NCBI RefSeq assembly: GCF_029784135.1
Contig: NC_073745.1
Span: 244,307,624-244,371,623, forward strand
Source of the DNA: Toxorhynchites rutilus septentrionalis
Lineage: Eukaryota; Arthropoda; Insecta; Diptera; Culicidae
DNA length: 64,000 nt
Reading direction: 5' to 3'
Shown: in pieces, positions 22,753 through 34,624 of the stretch
Position numbering within the stretch: the first letter of the stretch is position 1
Layout: every line of letters begins with the position of its first letter
The notes under the pieces: model-generated
The model's database searches: none
What the model saw: the letters and a program-made list of their open reading frames with translations, nothing else
Told to the model about the DNA's origin: nothing
Made by a program: the position numbers and the translations under genes

Positions 22753-24052
22753 AAGGGTGTGTCACATCAAATTGCATCACGGAAAAAACGCTGTAGAAAT
22801 TCGCCCAGTAGACCGATCCTTTTGAAAATTTTAGACAGTAAAATAAAAACTATTAGAAAACTTTTGGCATTTTCTTTTTAATCATACTTCGAGCCCAAGC
22901 CCGTATGCTCGCACCTTCCTCTTTACCCCGTCCATAAGGTTCTGTACAACGTCAGGTTGTAGTTTTTTTTTGAACAGAAATTCATTTTCTCTTGAAGTCC
23001 GCCTCCGATTTGACAATTTTTGGGTTCTTCCGGAGGGCCTGCTTCATAATCGCCCAATATTTCTCTATTGGGCGAAGCTCCGGCGCGTTGGGCGGGTTCA
23101 TTTCCTTTGGCACGAAGGTGACCCCGTTGGCTTCGTACCACTCCAACACGTCCTTTGAATAGTGGCACGAAGCGAGATCTGGCTAGAAGATGGTTGGGCC
23201 CTCGTGCTGCTTCAATAGTGGTAGTAAGCGCTTCTGTAGGCACTCCTTAAGGTAAACCTGCCCGTTTACCGTGCCGGTCATCACGAAGGGGGCGCTCCGC
23301 TTTCCGCAAGAGCAGATCGCTTGCCACACCATGTACTTTTTGGCAAACTTGGATAGTTTCTGCTTGCGAATCTCCTCCGGAACGCTGAATTTGTCCTCTG
23401 CGGAGAAGAATAACAGGCCCGGCAGCTGACGAAAGTCCACTTTGACGTAGGTTTCGTCGTCCATTACCAGGCAATGCGGCTTCGTCAGCATTTCGGTGTA
23501 CAGCTTCCGGGCTCGCGTCTTGCCCACCATGTTTTGCCTTTCGTCGCGGTTAGGAGCCTTCTGAACCTTGTATGTACGCAGGCCCTCCCGCTGCTTGGTC
23601 CGCTGGACGAATGAACTTGACAAATTCAGCTTATTGGCGACATCCCGGACAGAACTTCTCGGATCACGTCTAAACTGCTTAACTACGCGCTTGTGATCTT
23701 TTTCACTGACGGAGCATCCATTTTTGCCGTTCTTCACCTTCCGGTCGATGGTTAGGTTCTCGAAGTATCGTTTTAGTACTCTGCTGACCGTGGATTGGAC
23801 GATTCCCAGCATCTTACCGATGTCCCGATGTGACAACTCCGGATTCTCGAAATGAGTGTACAAGATTAATTCACGACGCTCTTTTTCGTTCGACGACATT
23901 TTTCCAAATTTACGAAAAATTGACAGTGAAGCATGGCCAACGTGATCTATACACTCTTATCTGATTATAAAACTAAAGCTGAAGATATAATTCCTAAAAA
24001 TTAAATTTCTACAGCGTTTTTTCCGTGATGCAATTTGATGTGACACACCCTT
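22753..24052 (-). mobile_element. ITmD37E-type Tc1/mariner transposon
   Basis: A 1,300-bp element with 49-bp inverted repeats (starting AAGGGTGTGTCACATCAAAT) that I read as identical at 22753-22801 and 24004-24052, flanked by TA. One transposase frame runs on the minus strand. The DD37E signature and length match the ITmD37E family described in mosquitoes (established knowledge). Confidence 0.93.
22882..23899 (-). pseudogene. DD37E transposase with two premature stops and one frameshift
   Basis: Begins MSSNEKERRELILYTHFENP. A helix-turn-helix lies at about residues 20-60 (SHRDIGKMLGIVQSTVSRVL) with a second HTH-like segment at about 80-110. Catalytic residues: Asp in MDDETYVK, Asp in PDLASCHY, and Glu 37 residues later in LRPIEKYW. 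Two tryptophan codons are now stops: TAG just before PDLASCHY (23183-23185) and TGA after DFKRK. Near 22975 a run of A is one base too long. The 1,018-nt span is one more than a multiple of three, as the frameshift predicts. About 339 residues is the usual family length. Confidence 0.92.
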
Positions 24053-24117
24053 TACAATCTAGCTGGAAGCTTCAGAAATTGTTAAAATAAACGGAATTGA
24101 CCAACATAAAACGTAGC

Positions 24118-25565
24118 ATATACATTAGGGTGCCAATGAAAATGGTCTCCTGTGGTATTTCAAAATGTTCACTACCTTGATAAAACACCCTATGCCAAAT
24201 ATAAGCTCAATCAGACTTAAGGGAGAGTGGCGCAAAGCGGTCAAAGTTTGGGTTTTATGAAAATCGAAAAATCACACAAGGGGGTAAAGGAAATCATGGT
24301 TTTCAAAAAAAAAAAATTAATGTCAAATGTCTTAGAATTGCATTTCTTGTCAAGATTTACTGTTATTTCGAAAAAAACATTCAATTTCCGCCTGAAAAGT
24401 CAATTTTTGACAATTCTTTTAATGACTGTAAATCTCAACGTATAATGCAATTTTAAGACATTTTTTTTTTATACCATTTATTTATTTATCAGGCTCATTA
24501 GCATTATCTGTAACAGAGCCGGGTTTTTATCGTGTACATGTACATATGTTTATGTTTCTATAAATTGTAAATTACACAGTAGAAGTAGTAGCCATTTAGG
24601 CGTTAGATGTTCTGTTCCATTACATTATGGTAAATTACACTGTAGTAGCCATTTAGGCGTAAGGGTATTCTTTCTGTTCTTCCATTGTTCAGCAGACCGG
24701 ACAGCGGAGACAGTTGATATTGATCATTGTTGGGTTATTTATAGAACAGTTGTATGGATGAATCGATCTTTGTTCCACCGTGGATCGATCTCCATAGCTG
24801 ATGATGGTTGCGTGCATTCTATAACAACACAAAGATGGTCAATTGAGGGCCCTGAGTTTGAACTAACGATCGATCGCTTAGTAAGCGAACGCGTAACCAA
24901 GTGGCTACGAAGACCCCCTGATTTTAAGACATTTGACATCACAAAAAAAATTTGGTAGGTTCCGATTTCGGTGATTTTTCGGTTTTCAAAAAAAAAAAAC
25001 AAAAAAAATTTCACGTCTTGGACACTAGTAAATGAAGTCCGCTAATTATGTTTTATATACCGCTTTACGTTTTGCATAGGGTATATTATAGTGCAAATCA
25101 ACATCTCGCAGCAAGTTCCGAATGAAAAATCGAGATAATTATTTTCATTGGCACCTTAAACCATACTTTTCGTTTTGTATTCCGAAAAGTTCCAGAGTGT
25201 CGATTTTTGATAATAATTTAAATACAATTTTTATAATTTTATTATTCATTTTATTAATTTATATTTTTTTTCGAGATGACAATAGATCTCGACGTTTCAT
25301 GCAATTTTAAGACATTTGGCATCAAATTTTTTTTTCGAAAACCACTACTTCCTCAACTCTCCATTGGGTGATTTTTCGATTTTCATAAAATTCAAACTTT
25401 GACCGCTTTGCTCCACTCTCCTTTATGTCCGATTGAGCTGATATTTTGTATAAGGTGTTTTTCGAGGTGGTGAACATTTTTTATAGGGTAATTTTTTGAA
25501 ATTTTAGGGTCGATTTTTTCCCATACATTCATTGGAATCCTAATATACATACTTGTAAAATTATG
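24118..25565. mobile_element. Composite fold-back element with mariner-type ends, split by a SINE
   Basis: Left TACATTAGGGTGCCAATGAA; right complement near 25535-25560 (CATTCATTGGAATCC). Inner arms also pair (GGAGAGTGGCGCAAAGCGGTC against GACCGCTTTGCTCCACTCTCC). A second inner terminus lies near 25147. The SINE 24464-24920 is inside the left part. Confidence 0.7.
24464..24920 (-). mobile_element. tRNA-derived SINE (457 bp), possibly Feilai-like
   Basis: Minus strand starts CAGGGGGTCTTCGTAGCCAC, with box A-like TAGCCACTTGG and box B-like AGTTCAAACTC, and ends AATAAATAAATGG plus an A-run. Perfect 14-bp duplication ATTTTAAGACATTT at 24450-24463 and 24921-24934. An uninterrupted copy of the target lies at about 25302-25317. 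Assignment to Feilai, a tRNA-related SINE of Aedes, is from memory and tentative. Confidence 0.9.
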
Positions 25566-26240
25566 AACACATATTCTACAAAAAAAGAGACACACTAAAC
25601 GATATACTCAAAGACTTTTTCATCGAAATAATTTAAATACTAAAATTAAACTACAAAAAGATTCACAACAACGTTGATGAAAATAATGCGTTCAAATTTG
25701 TTTAAATACTTTAACGGTTTACGGTTGAAATACTGATGGTTGACTGAATATAATAAAATATAATGAATAATCATATTGGCCAAAAAAGTGCAGTGTCTTA
25801 GGTTTCGAAATCATATAGAAATTCCACACACCTGGTTTCATTATTCATTATAGAAGCCGAAGAATTATAGATAGGTCCTATTCATGTGATATGCGAGAAT
25901 GATATGTTTTCGTTCGACTCAAAACATTCATATCATTCTAATGAGAAGAAATAGCTTCAGGTTTGAGAAGAGTCCTTGTCATATTTATATTCCTTTGAAA
26001 AATTGTTTCGATTTCATAAGGCACTGAAATTAAAAAAAAAATATATCGATTTTTGGTAGTTTGAGACAGTAGTATTTCGGTAAAAATAAATTTATTAGAG
26101 GTGTGATATTAAAGTTTTTAATATGAAATTCGATTTTTGAGCGAGCATTTGAACAGTTAATTCAAAATGTTATTTTTCCTAGAAATAATACAAAGATACA
26201 AATTGTAACTAACATAAAAGAAAAAAAACATGACAGGCTC
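25566..26240. other. Unassigned AT-rich DNA
   Basis: Nothing recognised on either strand. Confidence 0.5.
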
Positions 26241-27060
26241 GGAGCATGTACATTGTACGCATTAAGATCTTAGCTGGGTTCAGTTTGAACGAAATTCGGT
26301 TAGCCTGACGAACAGTCCGAATATCCCTGCAGCCGGAGCGCATAATTTCCCACCGCCCAATGCCGTTCTTGTGCACGCGATCTTGAACCGTATCGGGCGA
26401 CTGTGAAATTTATGAAGATCAAATTGTTTCCACCGCTGTGCCGTGCGCGAACACAACAAGCTTTAACAAGCATGGGACGGGCAGGAAAAGCCAACAACAA
26501 TCGCCGCCATACTAAACTGCCACGCTAATTAAGTCGACAAGGGTGCTCGAACAAAGGATTGGCTGCCGTGGGCAGCTTCTTGAACGGTCGCGGTGGCGTT
26601 ATACCGAAAAAACGAGGGGGGAAAATCACATTTTCACAGCTGCTGCCGCCGCCACCAGCATACAGTATGTGATCGCGGCCCACGAGGCAAAGCTATAATA
26701 AAAGAAACCATTGCAATCGCTAGTTTATAGAACCACCAAAATCCGTAATTATGGTACGTCAAATGGTTGCATGGCTGCGAGGTCGATTTGGTAGTTCTGA
26801 TTGTTTTGTTTTCGGCGTGGTTCACCTCCAAATGGGAACAAATTGCACACGTTGCTAAGTATTTTGGCCTAAAGGGTCACATTGGATCGGAGCATTATAT
26901 CTTGACATATCTAAACCACGGATAGTTTAACCTGGAGATACACAGCGGTACTCCATGCACCTATTGCCATCAAGTCGTTGGTGATGATTGTGAGCTGTTT
27001 ATCTGAGAGTTTTCAATTTGTATGAGATGACTAATCTGGGTTTTCTGTGCATTAAAAAGA
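26241..27060. other. GC-richer island of unknown function
   Basis: Clearly less AT-rich than its surroundings and without any repeat shared in the window. Contains GCGGTGGCGTTATACCG, a GCTGCTGCCGCCGCCACC run near 26640 and many short frames, none with a domain. Could be a regulatory region or a non-coding exon of an outlying gene; unproven. Confidence 0.35.
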
Positions 27061-27295
27061 CACGGTTTTGTTTGTTTGGCAAGTAGTTAAAAAAATCATT
27101 TCGCATGTTTTACGAAGATATTTTCTATTCATTCTATATTCGACAGTACATTATTTCTTATTTCATTTGTTTTCATTTTTTTAAATTTTTTTTTTAATAT
27201 TTATTTGATCCCCGGACGAATTATTTGGTATATCAGAAACCACAGTTTAATTTTTTTATATTCAACTGGATATTTTTCTAGTGTAGGTAGAGGAA

Positions 27296-29580
27296 CAAAG
27301 GGCCTGGCCGGGTAAGGGAGTAAAAAGTTCCCCCAAACCAAATCACCTGCTGTATGGCAAATATTGTATAGGATATTGAATAAGAAATTTTGGCGGTTTT
27401 TTTGAACCCCTATGTGGTTTAACATTTTTTTTTCTTTAATTTAGAGATTCACTACTCTAATTCATATTTAAATGTGTTCCTGTGGCTTTTCTAGATATGT
27501 GTGATTTTTTTCAGATTTTTTTCAGTGTTGCGCGTTTTTTTTATATTTCCAAAGGGTCTGGCTGGGTAAGGGAGTAAAAAGTGCCCCCAAACCAAATCAC
27601 CAGCTGTATGGAAAATATTGTGTAGGGTACTAAATAAAACATTTTGGCAGAAGTAGCACATATTTGAGTCCTTATATGGTACACCATAGGATCTATGGTG
27701 ATAAATGCACCTTTTGGTTTTTTTTCACACCATTCTCAATATCTTTGAAACAAAAATTTAAAAAAAATACTGAAATATCTTCAAACATTTTTTTCATTAA
27801 AAAATCTAATAATAAAAAAAAATGCGCGGTATAAAAAAATTTGGTATATTTTCCGGCATTTCGAAATTTTGAAAAAAATATAACTTTGAGACCCACCTCT
27901 GCTCTAATTTTTATTTAAATACGTTCGTATGTGTCTTTTTTCCTACATGTGCCGTAATTTTTTTCTAAATTTTTAAGAGCATTGCGAGACAAATAAATAA
28001 TTTTCATCATCGTATGCATGATTATTTTTATTTTCTTGAAATAGATTATTTTATTGTGTTCATGGTTTTCAATTGTGAGATTAAAATAAAAAAAATTATG
28101 ATAATCTGGGTTTCTTTAAGTGTTCTTCTCATAATTCTGAATGATCTTTCCACAATGACTTTATTTTTTCTCACAGAGCTCTATCGTACTGCTGACTCCT
28201 ATGAATTTGGTAAACCGTCTAAATCCTATGTAAAGATAATCTCATATATTTTAAGATACGAGAAAAAAAATCTATGTACAGCACAATGCTTTAAATATAC
28301 CTTGAAAACTTAGACATATGAAAACAAAATTTAAATAAATATTAGAGCGGTACTGGGTCTCTACATGCCAAATAAATTAAGAATGCCCAAAAGCCAAAAA
28401 ATATATTTTTTTTTACCTCTTAAAAGTTTAACAAAAAAAGGCGCTACATGTGGAAAAAAACAACACATACGAACGCATTTAAATAAAAATTAAAGCAAAA
28501 GTGGGTCTCAAAGTAATATTTTTTTTCAAAACTTCGAAATGTCTGAAAATATATATATATATATATTTTTTTTTGTACCACAAAATCACTCTAAAAATTC
28601 TGAAAAAAAATCACATCAACTTAAAATAGACGTAGGAAGAAATTTGAATACAAACTAGAGTAGTACTGAATCTCAAAATAAAAAATAGAATTTAATTTAA
28701 AATTAAAATAATAATTTATATAAATTTTTTTTTCAGTATTTGATTTTTTTTATCAAAAAATTGTTTCAAAATATTGATCGATACACATTAGTAAGATGTA
28801 CTTTCAGTATTTTTTTATATTATTGTTTCAAACCTGTTGGGAATGGCGTGAAAAAAATGAAAAAAAATACTGAAAGTGCATCTTACTAATGTGTATCGAT
28901 AAATATCTTCAAACATTTTTTTTCATTAAAAAATCTAATAATAAAAAAAATGCGCGGTATAAAAAAATTTGGTATATTTTCCGGCATTTCGAAATTTTGA
29001 AAAAAATATAACTTTGAGACCCACCTCTGCTCTAATTTTTATTTAAATACGTTCGTATGTGTCTTTTTTCCTACATGTGCCGTAATTTTTTTCTAAATTT
29101 TTACCTTACCTAGCCAGATTCTTTCGAAATATAAAAGAAATATTTTTTTTGTACTGCGTAACACTGCAATCTGAAAAAAATCACCCATATCTAGAAAAGC
29201 CGTAGGAACACATTTAAATATGAATTAGAGTAGTACTGAATCTCTAAATCCAGAAAAAAAAAAATTCTTAGTTTCAATATTTTTTTTCAGTACTTCTATT
29301 TTGGATGATTTTTTTTTTTTATAACTTTTCTTGATACACCGTAGTGAAATGCACATTCAGTATGTTTCCCAAATTTTTATCTCAAAGCTTTTGAGGATGG
29401 CGTGAAATAAACGAAAAAGTACGTTTTTCACTATAGATCCTATGTTAAACCACATAGGGGTTCAAAAAACCGCCAAAATTTCTTATTTAATATCCTATAC
29501 AATATTTGTCATACAGCTAGTGATTTTGTTTGGGGGCACTTTTCACTCCCTTACCCGGCCAGGCCCTTTCGGACGTTTTT
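27296..29580. repeat. Nested fold-back repeats, very AT-rich
   Basis: Outer arms 27296-27432 and 29440-29580 are inverted (CCCTTACCCGGCCAGGCCCT against its complement). A further arm lies at 27550-27690. A near-identical block of about 195 bp (with ATGCGCGGTATAAAAAAATT) occurs at 27775-27978 and directly again at 28907-29101, with an inverted relative at 28440-28550. No coding potential. Confidence 0.8.
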
Positions 29581-31183
29581 TCGAACTCCCAAAAATTAAA
29601 AAAAATATTTGTACTATCCATTATATCATTATATGTTTATTTATCTTTAAACAATAGAATAAATTGAACGGGAAAAAAGATTCATAATTGAAATTGTTAC
29701 AAGTTGATGAAGTTAGGGGGGGTTCGAAAAAAAGTTGTGCCATGTAGTACACGAAAAAACGAAAATCGATAAAAATGGAACAACTGTTTAATCAGTAAAG
29801 ATACCGTCATCGCATGAATCTCGGACAAATCAGAAACATGTTTTTTGACAAAATGTCGGCCGTTTGAAGAAAAAATGATATTTAAAACTTTTTTTCACAT
29901 TCCAGGATTTTTTAGAACAGAGAAATTTAAAAAAATGTGTTTTTCATTGTATTCATATAAATTGGAAATAATTCTGTTCAGTAGAACTTGAGATGTCGCG
30001 TACGCCATTTGCTTGGTGCTTGTTGAATTCTTCAATAGACCATAGCAAAATTGATTAAATTTGTAGAGAACTTCAATAACGAAGTATAACTAGGAAGGAT
30101 TGAATACTGAATACTTGGAAATTCAGAAGGCAACCAGGCTTCAAATTTCATTACTACTACTTCCGCTTGACGAATCACAAATTAACAATATATTGTATAT
30201 TGTATATTGGTATATATTAGGGTATACGAAAATTCGAAATTGATGTTTCCCATTTATCAAACTACCGAATAGGGGTGATGGGGGTAAAGTGGTCACCTGC
30301 TTGTTTGGTAGTATAACTATTGAATATTGACACTCCGTATTGATAGTCACCTTATGTTTGAAGAATTGCATGACTTTTAAGTCGCCCTGTACTTCAGTGG
30401 AGCTGTCGCATGTCAAAATATAAATAAAAAACAAAAATCACTCTCTCGGTAGCTATTCGGTCGTAGTTTCATGCGTTTTGAATTTAAGGGATTTCTAGTG
30501 AAATTTAGTTTTTTTGAGTTGATATTTTCAACACATGTTCACATATTCTAGGAGAGCTGATCAGATATTTTGTTCAATTTCAGCGATTATTTCGCATAGA
30601 TATTACTCTGTTGTTTGGGGGTCATTGGTGGATTACTACTGACAATGTTCAATGTTCTAGCTGGTATACCTTATCACCTTCTGCTCTTAAAGGGGTCCCT
30701 ATTGTGGTTTTGACCCAGGAGAAAAATGCCACCCCAACCAAACTATGCCTCATTATGAAAAACGTTATGTGTTTCCCACTACGTTTTTGTACGTTTGGGA
30801 ATATTTCAATTACGACTCTAGGTTACTAGGCCTAACTCATTTCATACATGTACCTACTATTTCAATAATGATATAAACAAATTTCGACAAGAAAACGCAT
30901 AACGCAAGCGCAAACGCATAAATATATCCCTTCTAGCATGATATGTGCCAGTGACGAGTAACTCCTCATTAAAAAAATGTTCGATTTTTCAACTTTTTTC
31001 CTAATGATGAAAAATATACTATTTTCAATATTCATAATAAAAGATGCTTGCTATCTTGAACAACAATAAGTTGAACTACAATATTCTTCGAAAAACGGAA
31101 ATTGTAATGGTATGCGGACACAGGAAATGGGCATGTTCCTTAGGATGACCACATTCCCCCCACTTCCCCTACGTGACTTTTTA
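29581..31183. other. Unassigned DNA with a C-family fragment
   Basis: A C-family copy lies at about 30.45-30.75 kb. The rest is AT-rich with no supported gene. Confidence 0.45.
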
Positions 31184-31514
31184 TTTAGTTTACCCTGTTT
31201 GTATGTTTGTAACATGTCTGTAGCGCTGTCCCACATTAATAGAAATTTGACCCTCTTCCTGTTGACCGATTGATCTCTAATTTGGAACACACCTTTATCT
31301 CTGCAGTAACTATGAAACTGCGTATTTCATGATCTTGAAAATCCAAGATGGCGGCCGCTACAAAATGGCGGATTTTATATTTTTTCAAAACTTCATCAAT
31401 AGGGGTTTTCCCAAAATCCCATCAATATGGGTATTGAATGAAAGGGCTTGACTAGTAAAATACAGTTGTTTATGAGAAATCCAAATCCAAAATGGCCGCC
31501 ACCACAAAATGGCG

Positions 31515-31579
<65 letters not shown>

Positions 31580-32700
31580 TTTTTTTCAAAACTTCATTAA
31601 TATGGGTATCAAATAAAATAGCTTGATTAGTAGAACACATTTATTTATGAAAAATGCAAATCCAAAATGGCTGCCACCACAAAATAGCGCAAGATATATT
31701 TTTTTCAAAAACTCATCAATTTGAGTATCAAATTAAAGTGCTTGGATAGTAGAATACAGATATTTATGAAAAATGCAAATCCAAATGGTCTCCACCACCG
31801 CCTTTATAAAAAAATTAAATCCAAAATGACTACAATACGGTGAAACGGTAATTTTCTTTTCCAATACCCTATCAATATGGGTATCAAATGGTCGGGGTTC
31901 TGCCAAAACGAACCAAGCGCCATTTTTTCAAAATTGAGTTACTTGCACCATTGGATGCAGAAAATAATAATCTATCAACTATAGAATGACCATGTCATTC
32001 GGATGATTAACAATAGCTCCAAAACAAAAATTCTGTGTAGCAGATTGAAAAAAAAACCAAATTGCATTCAACCAGCAACAGCAAAAGTGAATATATATCA
32101 TTCATGCAATCAGTCAAGAGCCGTTACAAAATACTAAAGTGTAATGTAATGATATTATGTTAATGGCTAGCATGGACTTGGTTCGCTCTGGCTGAAAAGA
32201 AAACGAAGTTTTGCGTGTCTAGCAGAAACTTAGTTTTGTTTTTTTTTCATATTTCTAAAGGTTCTGAATCAGAAATTGACGAAGATGTGTGCTTACAGCA
32301 TGAAAGGGAGTGTTATGATTGACACCCTGTTTGTAACACGTGGGCGATAAAATGATAGATCTGATTCGACACAGTCAATTAGTGGGAGCCCAAAGTTCAA
32401 ATTGAAATATCTCAAAATAATGTTTTTGGCGCTTGGTTCGTTTTGGCAGAACCCCGACCAAATGAAAGTGCTATTAGAACGTAGTAGATCATGAAAAATC
32501 CAAATTCAAGATGCCCGCAGTCCCCAAATAACCAATTACTTTTTTAAATGGTTTCATTCAGCTCGACCTGTTTGTATGTATATTTGAATGTCTGTGGGGA
32601 AAGTACCATGTATTTTTACAATCCCCTCAATGTCGTTATTAAATTAAATGATTTGATTAATACAATACAGTACATCATTCAAAATAATGCCTAAAAACTA
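31184..32700. repeat. B-family repeat with ~135-bp minisatellite and AT run
   Basis: Same start as the 995 copy. Four degenerate units (marker CCAAAATGGCYGCCACCACA) at about 31340, 31478, 31638 and 31768. An (AT)n run at 31517-31562 and a T run to 31586 lie between units. Interrupted by a MITE at 31891-32458. Confidence 0.82.
31891..32458. mobile_element. 568-bp MITE with ~37-bp inverted repeats
   Basis: Ends GTCGGGGTTCTGCCAAAACG (extending to about 37 bp) and its complement at 32424-32458. CAAATG flanks both sides (31885-31890 and 32459-32464), and the unbroken minisatellite unit reads GGTATCAAATGAAAG. The superfamily is not clear from a 6-bp duplication. Confidence 0.88.
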
Positions 32701-33660
32701 GAAAATAAAATATGTAAATAAAAAAAATTCTTAAGTTAAACGATTTCTTTGTGATTAAACATAATAATAATACAGACAATGTACTAAAAGCTAGACTTCT
32801 TTACCTTCTCATTAAGAAATATTCGATTTTTCAACTATTTTTCTAATGATGAAAAATATACTATTCTGCCCATGATTGCATAGGAGACGTAATCGACAAC
32901 ACTATTAGTATTGGGAAAACGTATTTTTGTTGTTTTTTGGCCTACAAGCATAACCATGCAAATTTCCGATGAAATGATCTGTCCAGTTAAAGGATATTAT
33001 CGACAAAAAGAGGGCCTAGGTGATTTTGCGGATTATAACATATTTTTTTCCATTTGGAAAACGCTTGCGTCTATTTATGCGGACAATCAATCGTTCCAAT
33101 GAACATTTGTCCGCATAGCTAGACGTAATCACCAGGTTGCTCTGTTTGTAGCGTTAGAATTTACAATTCCGATAATAGTCAAAACGTATTCGTCGGTAGT
33201 TTCAGTTGTTATCGGATAAAATCAAAAAGGTTTGGAAGAAATCTTGTGAAATGTCTGGAAAAGGTGCTCTTGATCTGTTGCGAGTCTATGATAGTACTTT
33301 TTTCCTGAAGAATACTCTGAGATATGATAGGAACAGCAGGTTCTTGTTTTTTAAATTAATTGAATTTGTAAACGAAATCTGCAATTTTAGCAACATGATT
33401 TACCGATATCACGATCAATCACATAAAGATGGTGGAGTGACTTACTCCAACGGTATGTAGCAGTTAGCAGTTATCATACCCCTTTTAGCAGTAGCAGTTA
33501 GCAGTTATCCTACCTACTAGAGGTATGATAACTGCTAACTGCTACTTGCCTAATTATTTTCTAGCTTTTAGTACATTATCTGTATTTTTATTATGTTTAA
33601 TCACAAAGAAATCGTTTAACTTAAATTTTTGTTTACTTATTTTATTCTGATCATATAACA
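32700..33660. mobile_element. Inverted-repeat element with ~95-bp arms
   Basis: Left arm about 32700-32795 (GTTAAACGATTTCTTTGTGA) pairs with the right arm about 33561-33655. Interior non-coding, with a separate compact hairpin at 33457-33545. Confidence 0.75.
33457..33545. repeat. 24-bp perfect inverted repeat with a third internal copy
   Basis: GTAGCAGTTAGCAGTTATCA.. at 33457-33480 and its exact complement at 33522-33545; the loop holds a further copy at 33491-33509. Confidence 0.85.
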
Positions 33661-34357
33661 GAGCCACACACTTTCCCAACATGACAAAATTCAAGAAATG
33701 ACCTTTTGAATGAATGTTTCTACCAAATCGGTTTACAAACACCAACAACTTGTACCATTACATTGTAGTTCAGAGAATATCTCAAAGTATTGTTTTTCAT
33801 CAACAGTGTAGAGGATTAAATATTGCCACAAAATTATACCGATTAAAATGGTTAATCTGTTAGATAGTATCTTAAAGTTGGCAAAAAAAAACTTCAAAAT
33901 TTCCATGAATTTTTTGAGTTCATTTCGGTTCTACAAAAACTCAGATCCTCAGAAATATCCGAATGAAGGTGGAAAGGAAAACAATCATTGAATCACAATC
34001 ATTCAGAATCAAACAGAAATGTCCTGAATAACACAATCACATCACTGAATGAAACATCCTGTCAGAAGCTGCTCATCATCGAAAGTTCTCACCGCCGTTG
34101 AAGTCTCCGTCTGGTCCAGCTGGCATTTAGCATGTTTCCGAGAGCACGTGCGAAGAGCAACAACAGAGCGCGCCGCGCAGCCGAGGAAAAATCCGCGATC
34201 ACGCTGCTGCTGCTGCTGCTGGAGTTGTGTTGGATTATATCTTAACCCCCTCAACTTCGTCCGGTCGGTGGGTAACCACACGATGTGCGGTGCTGCAGTG
34301 AAATGAATAGCGGCACCCCGAAGAAAAAAGCGCTCGGGTAGAAGGAGGTCTAATGCT
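33661..34357. other. Upstream region of the cuticular gene
   Basis: AT-rich to about 34.03 kb, then a GC-richer 300 bp before the TATA box including GCACGTGC, GAGCGCGCCGCGC and a CTG run. Probably the proximal regulatory region (inference). Confidence 0.45.
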
Positions 34358-34395
34358 TATAAAACCAAATCTGCCATCCGTCAACCGTACAGTAT
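34358..34395 (+). promoter_or_regulatory. Core promoter of the cuticular gene
   Basis: TATAAAA at 34358-34364 is followed by an initiator-like TACAGT with its A at about 34391, 33 nt downstream of the TATA start, as expected for arthropod promoters. The implied 5' UTR is about 135 nt. Upstream DNA from about 34050 is locally GC-rich and holds a short CTG run near 34203-34221. Spacing and context are good; the start site is inferred. Confidence 0.75.
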
Positions 34396-34525
34396 CCGTT
34401 CGAACAAGTTCCAGTGCTGTTGTGTCTCCAGAGTTTTGTGGGTGATCGAGAACGAGGATTTGTGTTAGACGATCGAAATTATTTCTGGAAAGGATTAAAC
34501 GTTCTGAAGCAATAGAAGCAAAAAA

Positions 34526-34624
34526 ATGGTGTCTGGAAGTTGTATCGCTGCTACTTTGGTGGTTGCCGTGGCCCTGTTTGGATCCAGTGCACTCGCCCGG
34601 CCAGGATATGCTGTGGATTATTAT
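34526..34624 (+). CDS. RR-2 cuticular protein exon 1 (signal peptide)
   Basis: Encodes [20 protein letters not shown] and on to VDYY, 33 codons, ending at the donor TAT|GTGAGC in phase 0. The ATG is preceded by an A-rich run, a good insect start context, and lies about 135 nt downstream of the predicted start of transcription. The frame would read on about 30 codons into the intron, but no family similarity continues there. Confidence 0.9.

Noticed and set aside
22923..23243. 106-residue minus-strand frame overlapping the ITmD37E transposase end
   Set aside because: Out-of-frame shadow; the true continuation after the TAG stop is in the transposase frame.
31517..31586. Regulatory significance of the AT run and T run
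   Set aside because: A simple microsatellite expansion within a minisatellite unit; nothing suggests function.
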